This document shows positions 8,594-16,310 of a stretch of DNA of 42,268 nucleotides, in pieces. Position 1 is the stretch's first letter, and each line of letters starts with the position of its first letter. Source of the stretch: Candidatus Melainabacteria bacterium (GTDB lineage: Bacteria; Cyanobacteriota; Vampirovibrionia; Vampirovibrionales; Vampirovibrionaceae); contig CABHPA010000143.1 in the NCBI GenBank assembly GCA_902168245.1, positions 1-42,268 of the forward strand, given 5' to 3'. The notes below the pieces were generated by a model. It had not been told where the DNA came from, made no database searches, and saw only the letters and a program-made list of their open reading frames with translations. The position numbers were made by a program, and so were the translations under genes.

Positions 8594-8904
8594 GGAATGG
8601 CTTGGGTTAGGGTTTTCGCCGTTTGTCTGCACTAAGGCGAGCGGATTTTAACAAGCTGGCGCGGGAGATTAAGACCTTGAAGCTTAGGGCCGGATTGGGC
8701 TGGGCCTGGCTTTAACCTGCTGGCTGATAGGGGTGTTCGCGCGTTTTAGGGAAATAAGGCAATTATATAATTTCTATTGTTTTTATATACTCATAGCATC
8801 ATATTTATTGCTTTTGAATATTTCGATCCGTTTTACATAGGCCCGAAACATAGGCCTCTCCTCCCATTGGTGCACTCCCTTAAACCAGAGAGGGTTGATT
8901 TGAC
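8594..8904. other. Intergenic region upstream of the dual-array repeat gene
   Basis: This is 311 bases without a supportable gene. The first half is G+C-rich; the second (from about 8755) turns sharply AT-rich. It contains an exact TATAAT (8766-8771) with no good -35 hexamer at the usual spacing. AGAGAGG at 8887-8893 is the probable ribosome-binding site for the ATG at 8905, with an 11-base spacer. A promoter within 8740-8880 is likely but not proven. Confidence 0.45.
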
Positions 8905-11900
8905 ATGAGTTTACTGAACTTGAACTTACTTCAGCAGAATCGCGTCGGCACAACCAGCCTTGCGCCCGCTACCGCAAGCAGTGTTAGTCTCGCGACTTCA
9001 TCGGGTGCGGTAGGCTCCAGCGCGAGTAACCCTTTTATACTGCCCAATAACGCCACGCATGTCAGTTTTGGTATGGGCAGCCAGCCCCAGTTTATTTCTG
9101 CAAAGGGCAGCGTATACCAGTTTGCGGCCAGTAACGGCAACCAGTTGCAGTATAAAGGCGCCAATAACCCTCAGCAGACCATGAACTTGACCTATACGGG
9201 CAATAACCAGCAGGGCAGCATGATTCGCTATGATTACGCCCGCGAGCAGGTTGGCACGGAACAATACCAGGTGGGTACCGAAAAGGTGTTATCCGGTTAT
9301 AACAACGTGCAAACCGGCACCGAACAAGTGAAAACCGGAACGGAACGATACCCAACCGGAACAGAGCAGGTATTAACCGGCTATAAGCAGGTACAAACCG
9401 GAACCGAAAAATACAAGAGCGGCACCGAACAGGTGCTATCCGGCTATAAACAGGCACAAACCGGAACCGAGCGATACCAGACCGGAACCGAGCAGGTATT
9501 AACCGGCTATAAGCAGGTACAAACCGGAACCGAAAAATACAAGAGCGGCACTGAACAGGTGCTGGCCGGGTATGATCAGGTACAAACCGGAACGGAGCGA
9601 TATCAGACTGGCACTGAAAAAGTATTGAGCGGCTACAAGCAGGTACAAACCGGAACGGAGCAGTACCAGACTGGCACTGAAAAAGTATTGAGCGGCTATA
9701 AGCAGGTTCAAACCGGAACAGAACAGTACCAGACTGGAACCGAACGATATCAGTCCGGTACGGAGCGGGTGCAGGTTGGGACTGAGCAGGTACAAACCGG
9801 AACGGAGCGATATCAGACGGGTACTGAAAAAGTATTGAGCGGCTACAAGCAGGTGCAGACCGGTACGGAACGATACCAGTCCGGCACGGAGCGGGTGCAG
9901 GTTGGGACTGAGCAGGTGCAGACCGGCACCGAAAGATACCAAACCGGCACCGAAAAAGTATTGAGCGGCTACAAGCAGGTACAAACCGGAACGGAACGTT
10001 ACCAGTCCGGCACTGAACGGGTGCAGGTGGGCACCGAGCAGGTGCAGACCGGCACGGAGCGATACCAGACCGGAACGGAGCGGGTGCAAACCGGCACGGA
10101 AAAATATCAGACGGGTACGGAGCGATACCAGACAGGCACGGAACGGGTGCAAACCGGAACGGAGCGATACCAGACCGGAACGGAGCAGTACCAAACCGGC
10201 ACCAAGCAGGTGCAGGTGGGTACCGAAAAAGTGCAGACCGGCACCGAGATTTCCGGTTACAAAACCAACGTCGAGAAAGGCACTATCAATGTTAACCGCG
10301 AACTGGACGGCAAGGACAACGCCGGTGCGGTAGGCGACATTCTGGATCAGGGAACCGGCTTGCTGCTGGATGCCAACAAGGCCAATAGTTTCTTTACTAC
10401 CTCCGCCGGCAAATACAAGGTCAGTAGCCTCACAGGCGAAGATAACCAGGCGGTCGGGCAGAATGTGGATATCTTCAAGAAGACCAACGCCGATGACATG
10501 TATGTGGCGGGCGACCCCAAGGTAGGCGGCAAAGGCAATAACTACAACGCCGACACCATTACCCCCGGCACCGGCTTCATCACCATGCACGAGGACGGAC
10601 TGGATAACGGTCGCAAAGTTACCATTAACGCCCATGTGGATACCGTCAACAACAAGGGCAACAAGGCGTTTACCGAATACGGCTTTGTGGTTCAGGACGA
10701 CAACGGCCAGAAAACCACCGCAAAGCTTTCCGGTGGGCAACTGATGATTAACGGCCAACCCCTGTTGCCGGGCCAGCAAAAGATTATCGGCGACCCCAAC
10801 GATCCGGTGGCCAAGTTCTATTACGCCAGCATGCCCGGAGGCGAGAACGGAGCCAATGAGCAACGCCTGGTCTTTGAATCCTTCGAGAAGGTAACGCCCG
10901 AAACCCGCCAAAAATTAATCGATGCGGGCGCCGATCCCGCCCAGGTGGATGCGTTGCGCTCCAAGTTCCAGTCCACTTTCGGCTTCCGGATTCCCGACGG
11001 CAAGGGCAGTTACCGTTCCTCCGCCGGGGTGTCGGGCGGCTTGTCCACCACTTCTAACGGGGTAAAAACCTACTACGACGCCCACTTCGCGGAACCGGAC
11101 TCCTTCACCCTGGAAACCACCAAAACCACCCATGAGCCTATCTATTCCCCGGTATACACCGAGAAGCCCATCTACGAGACCCAGCCTACCTATGGCGAGC
11201 GCCCCACCTATGGCGAACGCCCGGTGTACGAAGACAGGCCCACATATGGCGAGCGCCCTACTTATGGCGAGCGTCCGGTCTACGAGGACAAGCCTACCTA
11301 TGGCGAACGCCCGGTATACACGCAGAAACCGATCTACGAAGACAAGCCGATTTACAGCGAGCGCCCGGTATATACCCAGCAGCCGGTGTACGAGGACAAG
11401 CCTACCTATGGCGAACGCCCGGTATACACGCAGAAACCGATCTACGAAGACAAGCCGGTTTACAGCGAGCGCCCCACTTATGGCGAGCGCCCCGTGTACG
11501 GGCAAGAGCCGGTTTATACTGAGCGTCCCACTTATGGCGAGCGTCCGGTGTACGGCCAGCAACCCGTCTATGAGGACAAGCCCACTTATGGCGAGCGTCC
11601 CGTCTATACCCAGCAGCCTCGTTATGAAAGCAGGGATGTTTACAGCGAACGCCCGGTCTACAGCCAGCAGCCGGTCTACGAGGATAAGCCCACCTACGGC
11701 GAGAGTCCCGTCTACACTCAGCAACCAGTATACGAAACCAAGGATGTTTACAGCGAGCGCCCAGTCTACAGCCAGCAGCCGGTCTACGAGGACAAGCCCA
11801 CTTACGGCGAGCGCCCCGTCTACGAAGACAGGCCGGTCTATACTCCGCAAGCCGTGTACACTGAAAAGCCGGTTTACAAGGAGCGTCCCGTTTACCAGAA

Positions 11901-12132
11901 TGTCGGCAAGCCCGTCTATGGAACCGATTATGGCGTGAATGTCAACTACGGCGGCTCTTACGATAAACCCGCGCCGCAACCGCCCGTATACCACCCGCCC
12001 GTTATGCGGCCCTGCCCGCCGCCCAGGCCCAGCTACAACCGCGGTAACAACGGCTACCACCCCATGATGATGATCAACTTTATGCAAAGCTTCCTGCAGA
12101 TGCTGCAAGGCTTTCACTCCCAGTTTCACTAA
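8905..12132 (+). CDS. Giant dual-array repeat protein (heptapeptide and hexapeptide arrays)
   Basis: A 1075-residue protein of unknown family. Residues 1-112 are Ser/Ala/Asn/Gln-rich and include VSFGMG near residue 51; no cleavable signal peptide is evident. Residues 113-448 form 48 uninterrupted heptapeptides of the type [QRK]-[VY]-Q-T-G-T-E, with interspersed VLSGYK versions. Residues 449-748 are a unique, probably globular Gly/Asp/Asn-rich domain. Residues 749-1000 form 42 hexapeptides of the type P-[VTI]-Y-x-[EQD]-[RK]. Residues 1001-1075 are Pro/Tyr/Gly-rich and end in a Met/Phe/Leu/Gln-rich helix-like segment. The regular arrays suggest an extended fibrous, surface or matrix protein. 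This is inference; the arrays would also suit a multivalent binding scaffold. It stands alone, flanked by its own leader and a downstream stem-loop. Confidence 0.88.
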   Translation: MSLLNLNLLQQNRVGTTSLAPATASSVSLATSSGAVGSSASNPFILPNNATHVSFGMGSQPQFISAKGSVYQFAASNGNQLQYKGANNPQQTMNLTYTGNNQQGSMIRYDYAREQVGTEQYQVGTEKVLSGYNNVQTGTEQVKTGTERYPTGTEQVLTGYKQVQTGTEKYKSGTEQVLSGYKQAQTGTERYQTGTEQVLTGYKQVQTGTEKYKSGTEQVLAGYDQVQTGTERYQTGTEKVLSGYKQVQTGTEQYQTGTEKVLSGYKQVQTGTEQYQTGTERYQSGTERVQVGTEQVQTGTERYQTGTEKVLSGYKQVQTGTERYQSGTERVQVGTEQVQTGTERYQTGTEKVLSGYKQVQTGTERYQSGTERVQVGTEQVQTGTERYQTGTERVQTGTEKYQTGTERYQTGTERVQTGTERYQTGTEQYQTGTKQVQVGTEKVQTGTEISGYKTNVEKGTINVNRELDGKDNAGAVGDILDQGTGLLLDANKANSFFTTSAGKYKVSSLTGEDNQAVGQNVDIFKKTNADDMYVAGDPKVGGKGNNYNADTITPGTGFITMHEDGLDNGRKVTINAHVDTVNNKGNKAFTEYGFVVQDDNGQKTTAKLSGGQLMINGQPLLPGQQKIIGDPNDPVAKFYYASMPGGENGANEQRLVFESFEKVTPETRQKLIDAGADPAQVDALRSKFQSTFGFRIPDGKGSYRSSAGVSGGLSTTSNGVKTYYDAHFAEPDSFTLETTKTTHEPIYSPVYTEKPIYETQPTYGERPTYGERPVYEDRPTYGERPTYGERPVYEDKPTYGERPVYTQKPIYEDKPIYSERPVYTQQPVYEDKPTYGERPVYTQKPIYEDKPVYSERPTYGERPVYGQEPVYTERPTYGERPVYGQQPVYEDKPTYGERPVYTQQPRYESRDVYSERPVYSQQPVYEDKPTYGESPVYTQQPVYETKDVYSERPVYSQQPVYEDKPTYGERPVYEDRPVYTPQAVYTEKPVYKERPVYQNVGKPVYGTDYGVNVNYGGSYDKPAPQPPVYHPPVMRPCPPPRPSYNRGNNGYHPMMMINFMQSFLQMLQGFHSQFH
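9241..10248 (+). repeat. Coding 21-bp tandem array, 48 heptapeptide units
   Basis: Forty-eight consecutive in-frame 21-bp units without indels encode heptads ending in G-T-E or G-Y-[KND]. A higher-order period of six heptads (126 bp) is visible. Units 29-34 (9829-9954) and 35-40 (9955-10080) encode the same 42 residues, and units 6-11 and 12-17 form an older, diverged version. Synonymous codon differences between copies (for example ACCGGA, ACCGGC and ACGGGT for Thr-Gly) show selection for the peptide as well as recent duplication. Confidence 0.95.
11149..11904 (+). repeat. Coding 18-bp tandem array, 42 hexapeptide units
   Basis: Forty-two in-frame 18-bp units encode Pro-x-Tyr hexads, the commonest being PTYGER, PVYEDK, PVYTQQ and PVYSER. 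Three units lack the leading Pro (two DVYSER, one AVYTEK). Longer sub-blocks recur, such as PVYSQQ-PVYEDK-PTYGE at two places. There are no frame breaks. Tyr is invariant at position 3, giving one tyrosine every six residues over 252 residues. Confidence 0.95.
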
Positions 12133-12163
12133 TGAACCGTCCTAGGCGGACAAACGCCACCTT

Positions 12164-12194
12164 ATCCGGAAGCCCTGATGACGGGCTTCCGGAT
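12164..12194 (+). terminator. Stem-loop, probable terminator of the repeat-protein gene
   Basis: A perfect 12-bp inverted repeat (12164-12175 with 12183-12194, arm ATCCGGAAGCCC) has a 7-base loop and starts 32 bases after the stop codon at 12132. No long T-run follows, so termination may be weak or factor-assisted, or the hairpin may stabilise the 3' end. Confidence 0.6.
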
Positions 12195-12251
12195 ATTCCG
12201 TTGGGGCGGGTGTTGTTGTTGCCGGAATCTCCGATGGCCTGAACTGGTAAA

Positions 12252-13436
12252 ATGAAAACAGCATCTGGGAGATTGGGCGAAATGGCGTTGCCGGGAAACA
12301 ACAAGTCGCTTGGTTTGGGGTTTTGGACGTTGGTTGGCCTTGCGGCGCCTGCGCTGTTGGGTGTTGTCTGGCTTGCTTCCTGCGCTGCGGAAAATCCGCA
12401 AGGGCTTTATGCCAATGGTGCGGGATTGCGCTTATGGGTGGCGCTGGGTTGGCTGCTGCAAACCGTTTTGGTATGGGAGCTGGCGGGGCGGCAACTGCCA
12501 AAGCGCTGGCGTTGGTTGTTACTGGCCTTTCTGGCATTAACGGATATCCGCTATCTACAGTTTCAGCCGTATTGGGGCAGTGGGCTAACGTCTCTTTTTT
12601 CCGTGTGGGGGGTGCAAAAATACCTCAAATCGGTTTACGCAGGTCGGGCGCGCCAGGGTTGGCTGGCAATTGGTGGGGCTTTCGTTGGCGTTTGCTTTTG
12701 GTTGGCCCCGGGTACCGGCTTGTGGCTGGCTTTGGGCTTGGGTATTTTTAGCCTGCTGCATTGCTTTTTGCATGAACGGGAGGAAAAAGGCGTTAGTTAT
12801 CGACTGGTCTCTAACCGGGAAGTGTTGGCCCGTTGGGCTAAAAGCTGGGGATTGTACTGGGGGCTGTCGGTTCTGGCAATGGCAGGCGCGGGAATGGCCG
12901 CTTTAACCGGCCTGGGGCTGTGGCCGGATGTATGGGGGCAGTCGCTTGCATTTTTAAAGGCGCTGCCTGGGCGGCTGGGCGAAGATTTTGGTTATTTCTC
13001 CGGTTTTCACCGGGAATTTGAGTCTGTTTTGCGACCGGAGTTTGCCTATCGTGGCTGGCGCTGGCTTTTTGAAGGCGTCAGTCGGTGCATTACGGCCTGT
13101 CATTTGCTGGCAATTGGCCTGCTGCCGGTGCTGGGGATTCTGGGTAACGGCTATATCCTTCCCAACCGATTTGTTTACCGCCTGCTTCGCCTGGAGGACG
13201 AGGAATTGTTGCTGTACTGGGTGTGTGGCGTTGCATTGGCGCTTTCCACCTTCCTGGGCGCCACTTCGTCGCACCTGGTCAGCGTGGGCGGGTTGCCGTT
13301 CATGCTGGGCTTTCTGGTGTTGCATCGCGGTGTGGCCAAACGGCCTTCGGCGGAGGGGCGGCTGTGGGCAATCATTGTGGTTTTTCTGGCCCTGCTGCTG
13401 GTGGGTGAGGTTTGTAACTTCCTGTTGCATACCTGA
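12252..13436 (+). CDS. Polytopic inner-membrane protein of unknown function
   Basis: A 394-residue, Leu/Gly/Trp-rich protein with about nine or ten hydrophobic segments (roughly 23-44, 59-78, 86-103, 138-175, 198-222, 276-297, 317-356 and 372-392; the 138-175 and 317-356 stretches are long enough for two helices each). These are separated by short basic or acidic loops, and no recognisable catalytic motif is present. The size and a loop with FHREFESVLRPEFAYRGW are vaguely like polytopic glycosyltransferase or O-antigen-type proteins, but the similarity is not enough for assignment. The start at 12252 lacks a strong Shine-Dalgarno sequence; the in-frame ATG at 12282 is preceded by GGGAGA and may be the true start. 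It lies 83 bases upstream of xthA on the same strand. Confidence 0.7.
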   Translation: MKTASGRLGEMALPGNNKSLGLGFWTLVGLAAPALLGVVWLASCAAENPQGLYANGAGLRLWVALGWLLQTVLVWELAGRQLPKRWRWLLLAFLALTDIRYLQFQPYWGSGLTSLFSVWGVQKYLKSVYAGRARQGWLAIGGAFVGVCFWLAPGTGLWLALGLGIFSLLHCFLHEREEKGVSYRLVSNREVLARWAKSWGLYWGLSVLAMAGAGMAALTGLGLWPDVWGQSLAFLKALPGRLGEDFGYFSGFHREFESVLRPEFAYRGWRWLFEGVSRCITACHLLAIGLLPVLGILGNGYILPNRFVYRLLRLEDEELLLYWVCGVALALSTFLGATSSHLVSVGGLPFMLGFLVLHRGVAKRPSAEGRLWAIIVVFLALLLVGEVCNFLLHT

Positions 13437-13519
13437 AAGGCCGGATTCTTTTGCATGGGGGGCCGCCCTGTGGCACAATGCTGCTTTGCCCCAATTGTGT
13501 TTGAGATGGAAGTTTGGAT

Positions 13520-14296
13520 ATGTCCCGCATTCGACTGGTTTCCTGGAACGTGAACGGTATCCGGGCCGCAATTAAAAAAGGCTTTTTCGACTGGCTGGAA
13601 AAAGATCAGCCGGATGTACTCGGTTTGCAGGAAACCAAAATCAGCGCCGAGCAACTGACCCTGGATATGGTGGCCCCGCTGGGTTATCGCACCTACTGGA
13701 GTCACGCCAATAAAAAGGGATACAGCGGCGTCGCCATCTTTACCAAGGAAGAACCCATATCCGTAACCGAAGGCCTGGGCTTGCCCGACTGGGATACCGA
13801 AGGCCGTACGCTGATAGCGGAATACCCGAATTTTGTGCTGTATAACATTTATTATCCCAATGGGGGCCGGGGCGATGATCGCCTGCAATACAAAATGGGC
13901 TTCTACGACGTGTTTCTGGAGCATATTGAAAATGCGCGCAAGCAAGGCAAAAAAGTAATTGCCTGCGGCGATTTCAACACGGCGCACCATCCCATCGACT
14001 TGGCCCGCCCAAAGGAAAACGAGAAGATTTCCGGCTTTATGCCCATTGAGCGCGCCTGGCTGGACAAGTTTACGGCGCATGGCTACATCGACACTTTCCG
14101 CCATTTTTACCCGGATAAAAAGGACATGTATTCCTGGTGGAACATGCGCACGTTTGCCCGCGAACGGAATGTGGGTTGGAGAATTGACTATTTTTACACC
14201 AGCCCCGATCTCAAGGAAAACCTGGTGGATGCAGGCATTGAAATGGACGTGCAGGGTTCCGACCATTGCCCGGTGACCTTGACGCTGGAATTTTGA
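13520..14296 (+). CDS. xthA: Exodeoxyribonuclease III (AP endonuclease, EEP family)
   Basis: A 258-residue DNase I-like (endonuclease/exonuclease/phosphatase) protein at the full length of bacterial ExoIII. Visible catalytic elements are WNVNGIRA (N10), LQETKI (E38), YYPNGGR, GDFNTAHHPIDLARPK (D151, N153), GWRIDYFY and GSDHCPV (D248, H249). ExoIII cleaves abasic sites and has 3'-5' exonuclease activity in base-excision repair. The start is the ATG at 13520; a TTG two codons upstream is less likely. Confidence 0.93.
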   Translation: MSRIRLVSWNVNGIRAAIKKGFFDWLEKDQPDVLGLQETKISAEQLTLDMVAPLGYRTYWSHANKKGYSGVAIFTKEEPISVTEGLGLPDWDTEGRTLIAEYPNFVLYNIYYPNGGRGDDRLQYKMGFYDVFLEHIENARKQGKKVIACGDFNTAHHPIDLARPKENEKISGFMPIERAWLDKFTAHGYIDTFRHFYPDKKDMYSWWNMRTFARERNVGWRIDYFYTSPDLKENLVDAGIEMDVQGSDHCPVTLTLEF

Positions 14297-14356
14297 CTAA
14301 AGCGGGCAATGCGTTCCGGTGTTTGCATAGGCTAATCACAAGGATTTGGTGACGAT

Positions 14357-14929
14357 ATGAGCATTGGAAAACCCCGGAAGAATTCTCTTAATTTAGCCTT
14401 GCAGATTCCCAAAAGCCTGCCCGTGGGCGGAATTCGTTCCGAAAGGGCCATGATGGCCTCATACCTTCCCAAGCGGGAAGATGGCTTTGAGCGTCAGAAC
14501 CCGGCAGATCCCATTGAGCAGGATCGATTGGTAAATCTTGTGCTAAATGGCTTTGATTTGGATGAGCTGAAAAGCCTGCTATTGTGTAAAGCTGACAAGG
14601 TGAATATCAATGGCTGGGACAGCCAAGGGCGAACCATACTGAGCGCGCTTGCCGAGCAGCCGGAAGAGCGTAAGTCCGGGCAATGGAAACAGGAACCTCA
14701 GGATGTATTGAACTTTCTGGAATTCCTGGGCGTGGAGGTTAATGGCCGAAATGGAAAGGGAGAAACGGCGCTAATGGTTGCCGCGCGGTGCAATAATTTG
14801 CAAATGGTTCAGCTTTTGCAAGAGCGGGCTGCGGATGTGAATATGACCTTAAAGGGCAAGAAAGCCATCGATTTTGCCAGGGAGAAAGGTCATCAGGCCG
14901 TGGTGGGTGCGCTATCCGGCCATCCTTAA
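14357..14929 (+). CDS. Ankyrin-repeat protein (190 aa)
   Basis: Residues from about 57 onward resemble two to three ankyrin repeats. The clearest is NGKGETALMVAARCNNLQMV (about 133-152), followed by a weaker copy (KGKKAIDFAREKGHQAVV). An earlier degenerate copy is VNINGWDSQGRTILSALAEQ. The first 50 residues are basic and probably disordered. There is no signal peptide or membrane helix, so a cytoplasmic protein-binding role is likely. GGTGA lies close upstream of the ATG. The gene is followed by a bidirectional stem-loop shared with the convergent exonuclease gene. Confidence 0.78.
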   Translation: MSIGKPRKNSLNLALQIPKSLPVGGIRSERAMMASYLPKREDGFERQNPADPIEQDRLVNLVLNGFDLDELKSLLLCKADKVNINGWDSQGRTILSALAEQPEERKSGQWKQEPQDVLNFLEFLGVEVNGRNGKGETALMVAARCNNLQMVQLLQERAADVNMTLKGKKAIDFAREKGHQAVVGALSGHP

Positions 14930-15003
14930 ACTGGCGAACCAAACAGAAAGAATTAGTCTGAGCTGGATTTTTTAGCGGAAATGGATGGTTGCAGAGAATC
15001 AGA

Positions 15004-15034
15004 AAGACCCACTAGCATTGTACCAGTGGGTCTT
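15004..15034. terminator. Bidirectional stem-loop between convergent genes
   Basis: A perfect 10-bp inverted repeat, AAGACCCACT (15004-15013) with AGTGGGTCTT (15025-15034), surrounds an 11-base loop. It lies between the stop of the ankyrin gene (14929) and the stop of the minus-strand exonuclease gene (15066), the expected place for a shared terminator. Only short T runs follow on either strand. Confidence 0.65.
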
Positions 15035-15065
15035 GTCATGATTTGAGCCCCGCGACAGCGGGCAT

Positions 15066-15746
15066 CTATCTCTCAGATAAGACGCCCTGGTAGTCGAGCA
15101 AATCCTGCGCGGTTTTCATCGACGGGTTGTCCGTTTGCAGGCGCTTGATCAGCTCGAACAGAATGGCGGCGCTCATCCGCACATCGGCTTCCGCCCGGTG
15201 CGGGTTGTCGTTGTGGTACCCGATGGCGGTGGCCACCATGATCCCTTCGTAACTGGGCAGGCTGGGCAACGCCCGTTGCGCCAGCACCTTGGTGCAGAAC
15301 GCCCGACCCAGGTCGTACCGTGGCAGGAAAACATCCAGCCCGTTCTGGCTGACTTTTTCCCGCAGGAAGCCGATATCGAAAGACACGTTGTGTCCCACAA
15401 TAATCGGTGCTTCCCCGATAAACCCGGACAGTTCGCTCAACACCATCACCAACGCCGGGGCGTTTTTCACCATGTCGTTGGTAATGCCGGTTAGCAACTC
15501 AACCTCTTCCGGAATGGGTTCGGTGGGCTTAATCAGCGTGGAATATTTGCCGATTTCCACCCCGTTGCGGAACTGGATGGCCGTTACTTCGGTGATACCG
15601 CTCTTCTTGGCGTTCAGCCCGGTGGTTTCCAGATCCAGCACGGTGAAAACGGTATCTCCCAACAGAAGCCCGTCCAGGGAACTGCTGGCGTTTTCCGCGC
15701 TTGCGGCGCTGGGAGCGGCAAAACTGCCAAAAAGGGATTGTTGCAT
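15066..15746 (-). CDS. DnaQ-like DEDDh 3'-5' exonuclease
   Basis: A 226-residue protein with the exonuclease domain at about 32-210: LDLETTG (D38, E40), GHNVSFDIGFL (D124) and HRAEADV (H183, D188), the full DEDDh set seen in DNA polymerase III epsilon, RNase T and related nucleases. The extreme N-terminus reads MQQSLFGSF. The QQSLF pentapeptide fits the beta-sliding-clamp binding consensus (Q-x-[SD]-L-F), and a Ser/Ala linker connects it to the catalytic domain. A replication proofreading or repair role at the clamp is therefore a reasonable inference. No polymerase or PHP domain is attached. The gene is monocistronic on the minus strand. Confidence 0.85.
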   Translation of the reverse strand: MQQSLFGSFAAPSAASAENASSSLDGLLLGDTVFTVLDLETTGLNAKKSGITEVTAIQFRNGVEIGKYSTLIKPTEPIPEEVELLTGITNDMVKNAPALVMVLSELSGFIGEAPIIVGHNVSFDIGFLREKVSQNGLDVFLPRYDLGRAFCTKVLAQRALPSLPSYEGIMVATAIGYHNDNPHRAEADVRMSAAILFELIKRLQTDNPSMKTAQDLLDYQGVLSER

Positions 15747-16151
15747 CGGGTTGGTTCCTTGTTACTCGCTATCGCTGTTGTGGTGAGAGGGATGGCTTGT
15801 TCAGTTTTCATCAGGGTTGGCATTTTGCTGAAAGCGCCATGCTAGTCCCGATAGTACCCTTTCGATTGGCGATAATACACACTCTACACTTTATATTGTG
15901 GTGTTTAAACCGGTTTATACTCGAAAATTCTTTATTTCTTCTCTACGTCTGACTCTTTAATACACACATCCTTTGAATACTCAAACTTGCTGGTGCTTGC
16001 GGATACTCGACATCACCCCTTTCGTGTTTTCTAAAACAAAACTTTAAAACGTAAAATTACAAATTAAAAACAACAACTCCTGCCCTTGACGGCAAGGGTA
16101 CAAAGTTTTTTGATACTTTCTAAAGCGTTTTCGTTTAAATCGATTTACAAG
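15747..16151. other. AT-rich intergenic region
   Basis: This is 405 bases with no credible coding frame. It is strongly AT-rich between about 15840 and 16080, unlike its neighbours, and should contain the minus-strand promoter of the exonuclease gene at its left end. The only structured element seen is the small hairpin at 16083-16098. No tRNA-like or other recognisable RNA fold was found by eye. Confidence 0.4.
16083..16098 (-). terminator. Short stem-loop downstream of a 52-codon gene
   Basis: A 6-bp stem (CCCTTG/CAAGGG) has a 4-base loop. On the minus strand it is followed after several bases by a T-rich tract, and it lies about 54 bases beyond the stop of the small minus-strand gene. It is a plausible weak terminator. 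Confidence 0.4.
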
Positions 16152-16310
16152 TTAAGCAACCTGGTATTCCTGGCCGCTGACTGCGTCCAGAATCTTGATT
16201 TCTCCCCGGACGGCCCCGTCCAGCAGATTTTTCCAGAATTCCAGCTCTTCCGGGTAGACGTTATTGATAATGGTTTCACTGGTCGGGTTTTGAATCACGA
16301 TTTTCAGCAT
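16152..16310 (-). CDS. Small conserved-looking protein (52 aa)
   Basis: The minus strand encodes a 52-residue protein beginning MLKIVIQNPTSETI and ending QEYQVA. It runs from ATG at 16310-16308 to TAA at 16154-16152. Upstream on this strand AGGAAAGAGAG provides a ribosome-binding site, though the spacing is long (about 10-12 bases). The composition is typical of a folded soluble protein: beta-strand start, acidic helix around PEELEFWKNLLDG, and GEIKILDAV strand. The codon choice matches neighbouring genes, and the surrounding DNA is much more AT-rich than this stretch. The family is unknown. Confidence 0.6.
   Translation of the reverse strand: MLKIVIQNPTSETIINNVYPEELEFWKNLLDGAVRGEIKILDAVSGQEYQVA

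Noticed and set aside
9241-11904. Possible CRISPR or non-coding satellite arrays
   Set aside because: Units are contiguous with no unique spacers, are exact multiples of three, and accumulate synonymous changes, so they are coding repeats.
9499-12129. Long minus-strand frames of 470 and 404 codons and a plus-strand 268-codon frame over the repeat gene
   Set aside because: These are periodic shadows: an 18- or 21-bp repeat without stops in one frame tends to be stop-free in others. The chosen frame alone has a start with a ribosome-binding site and covers both arrays.
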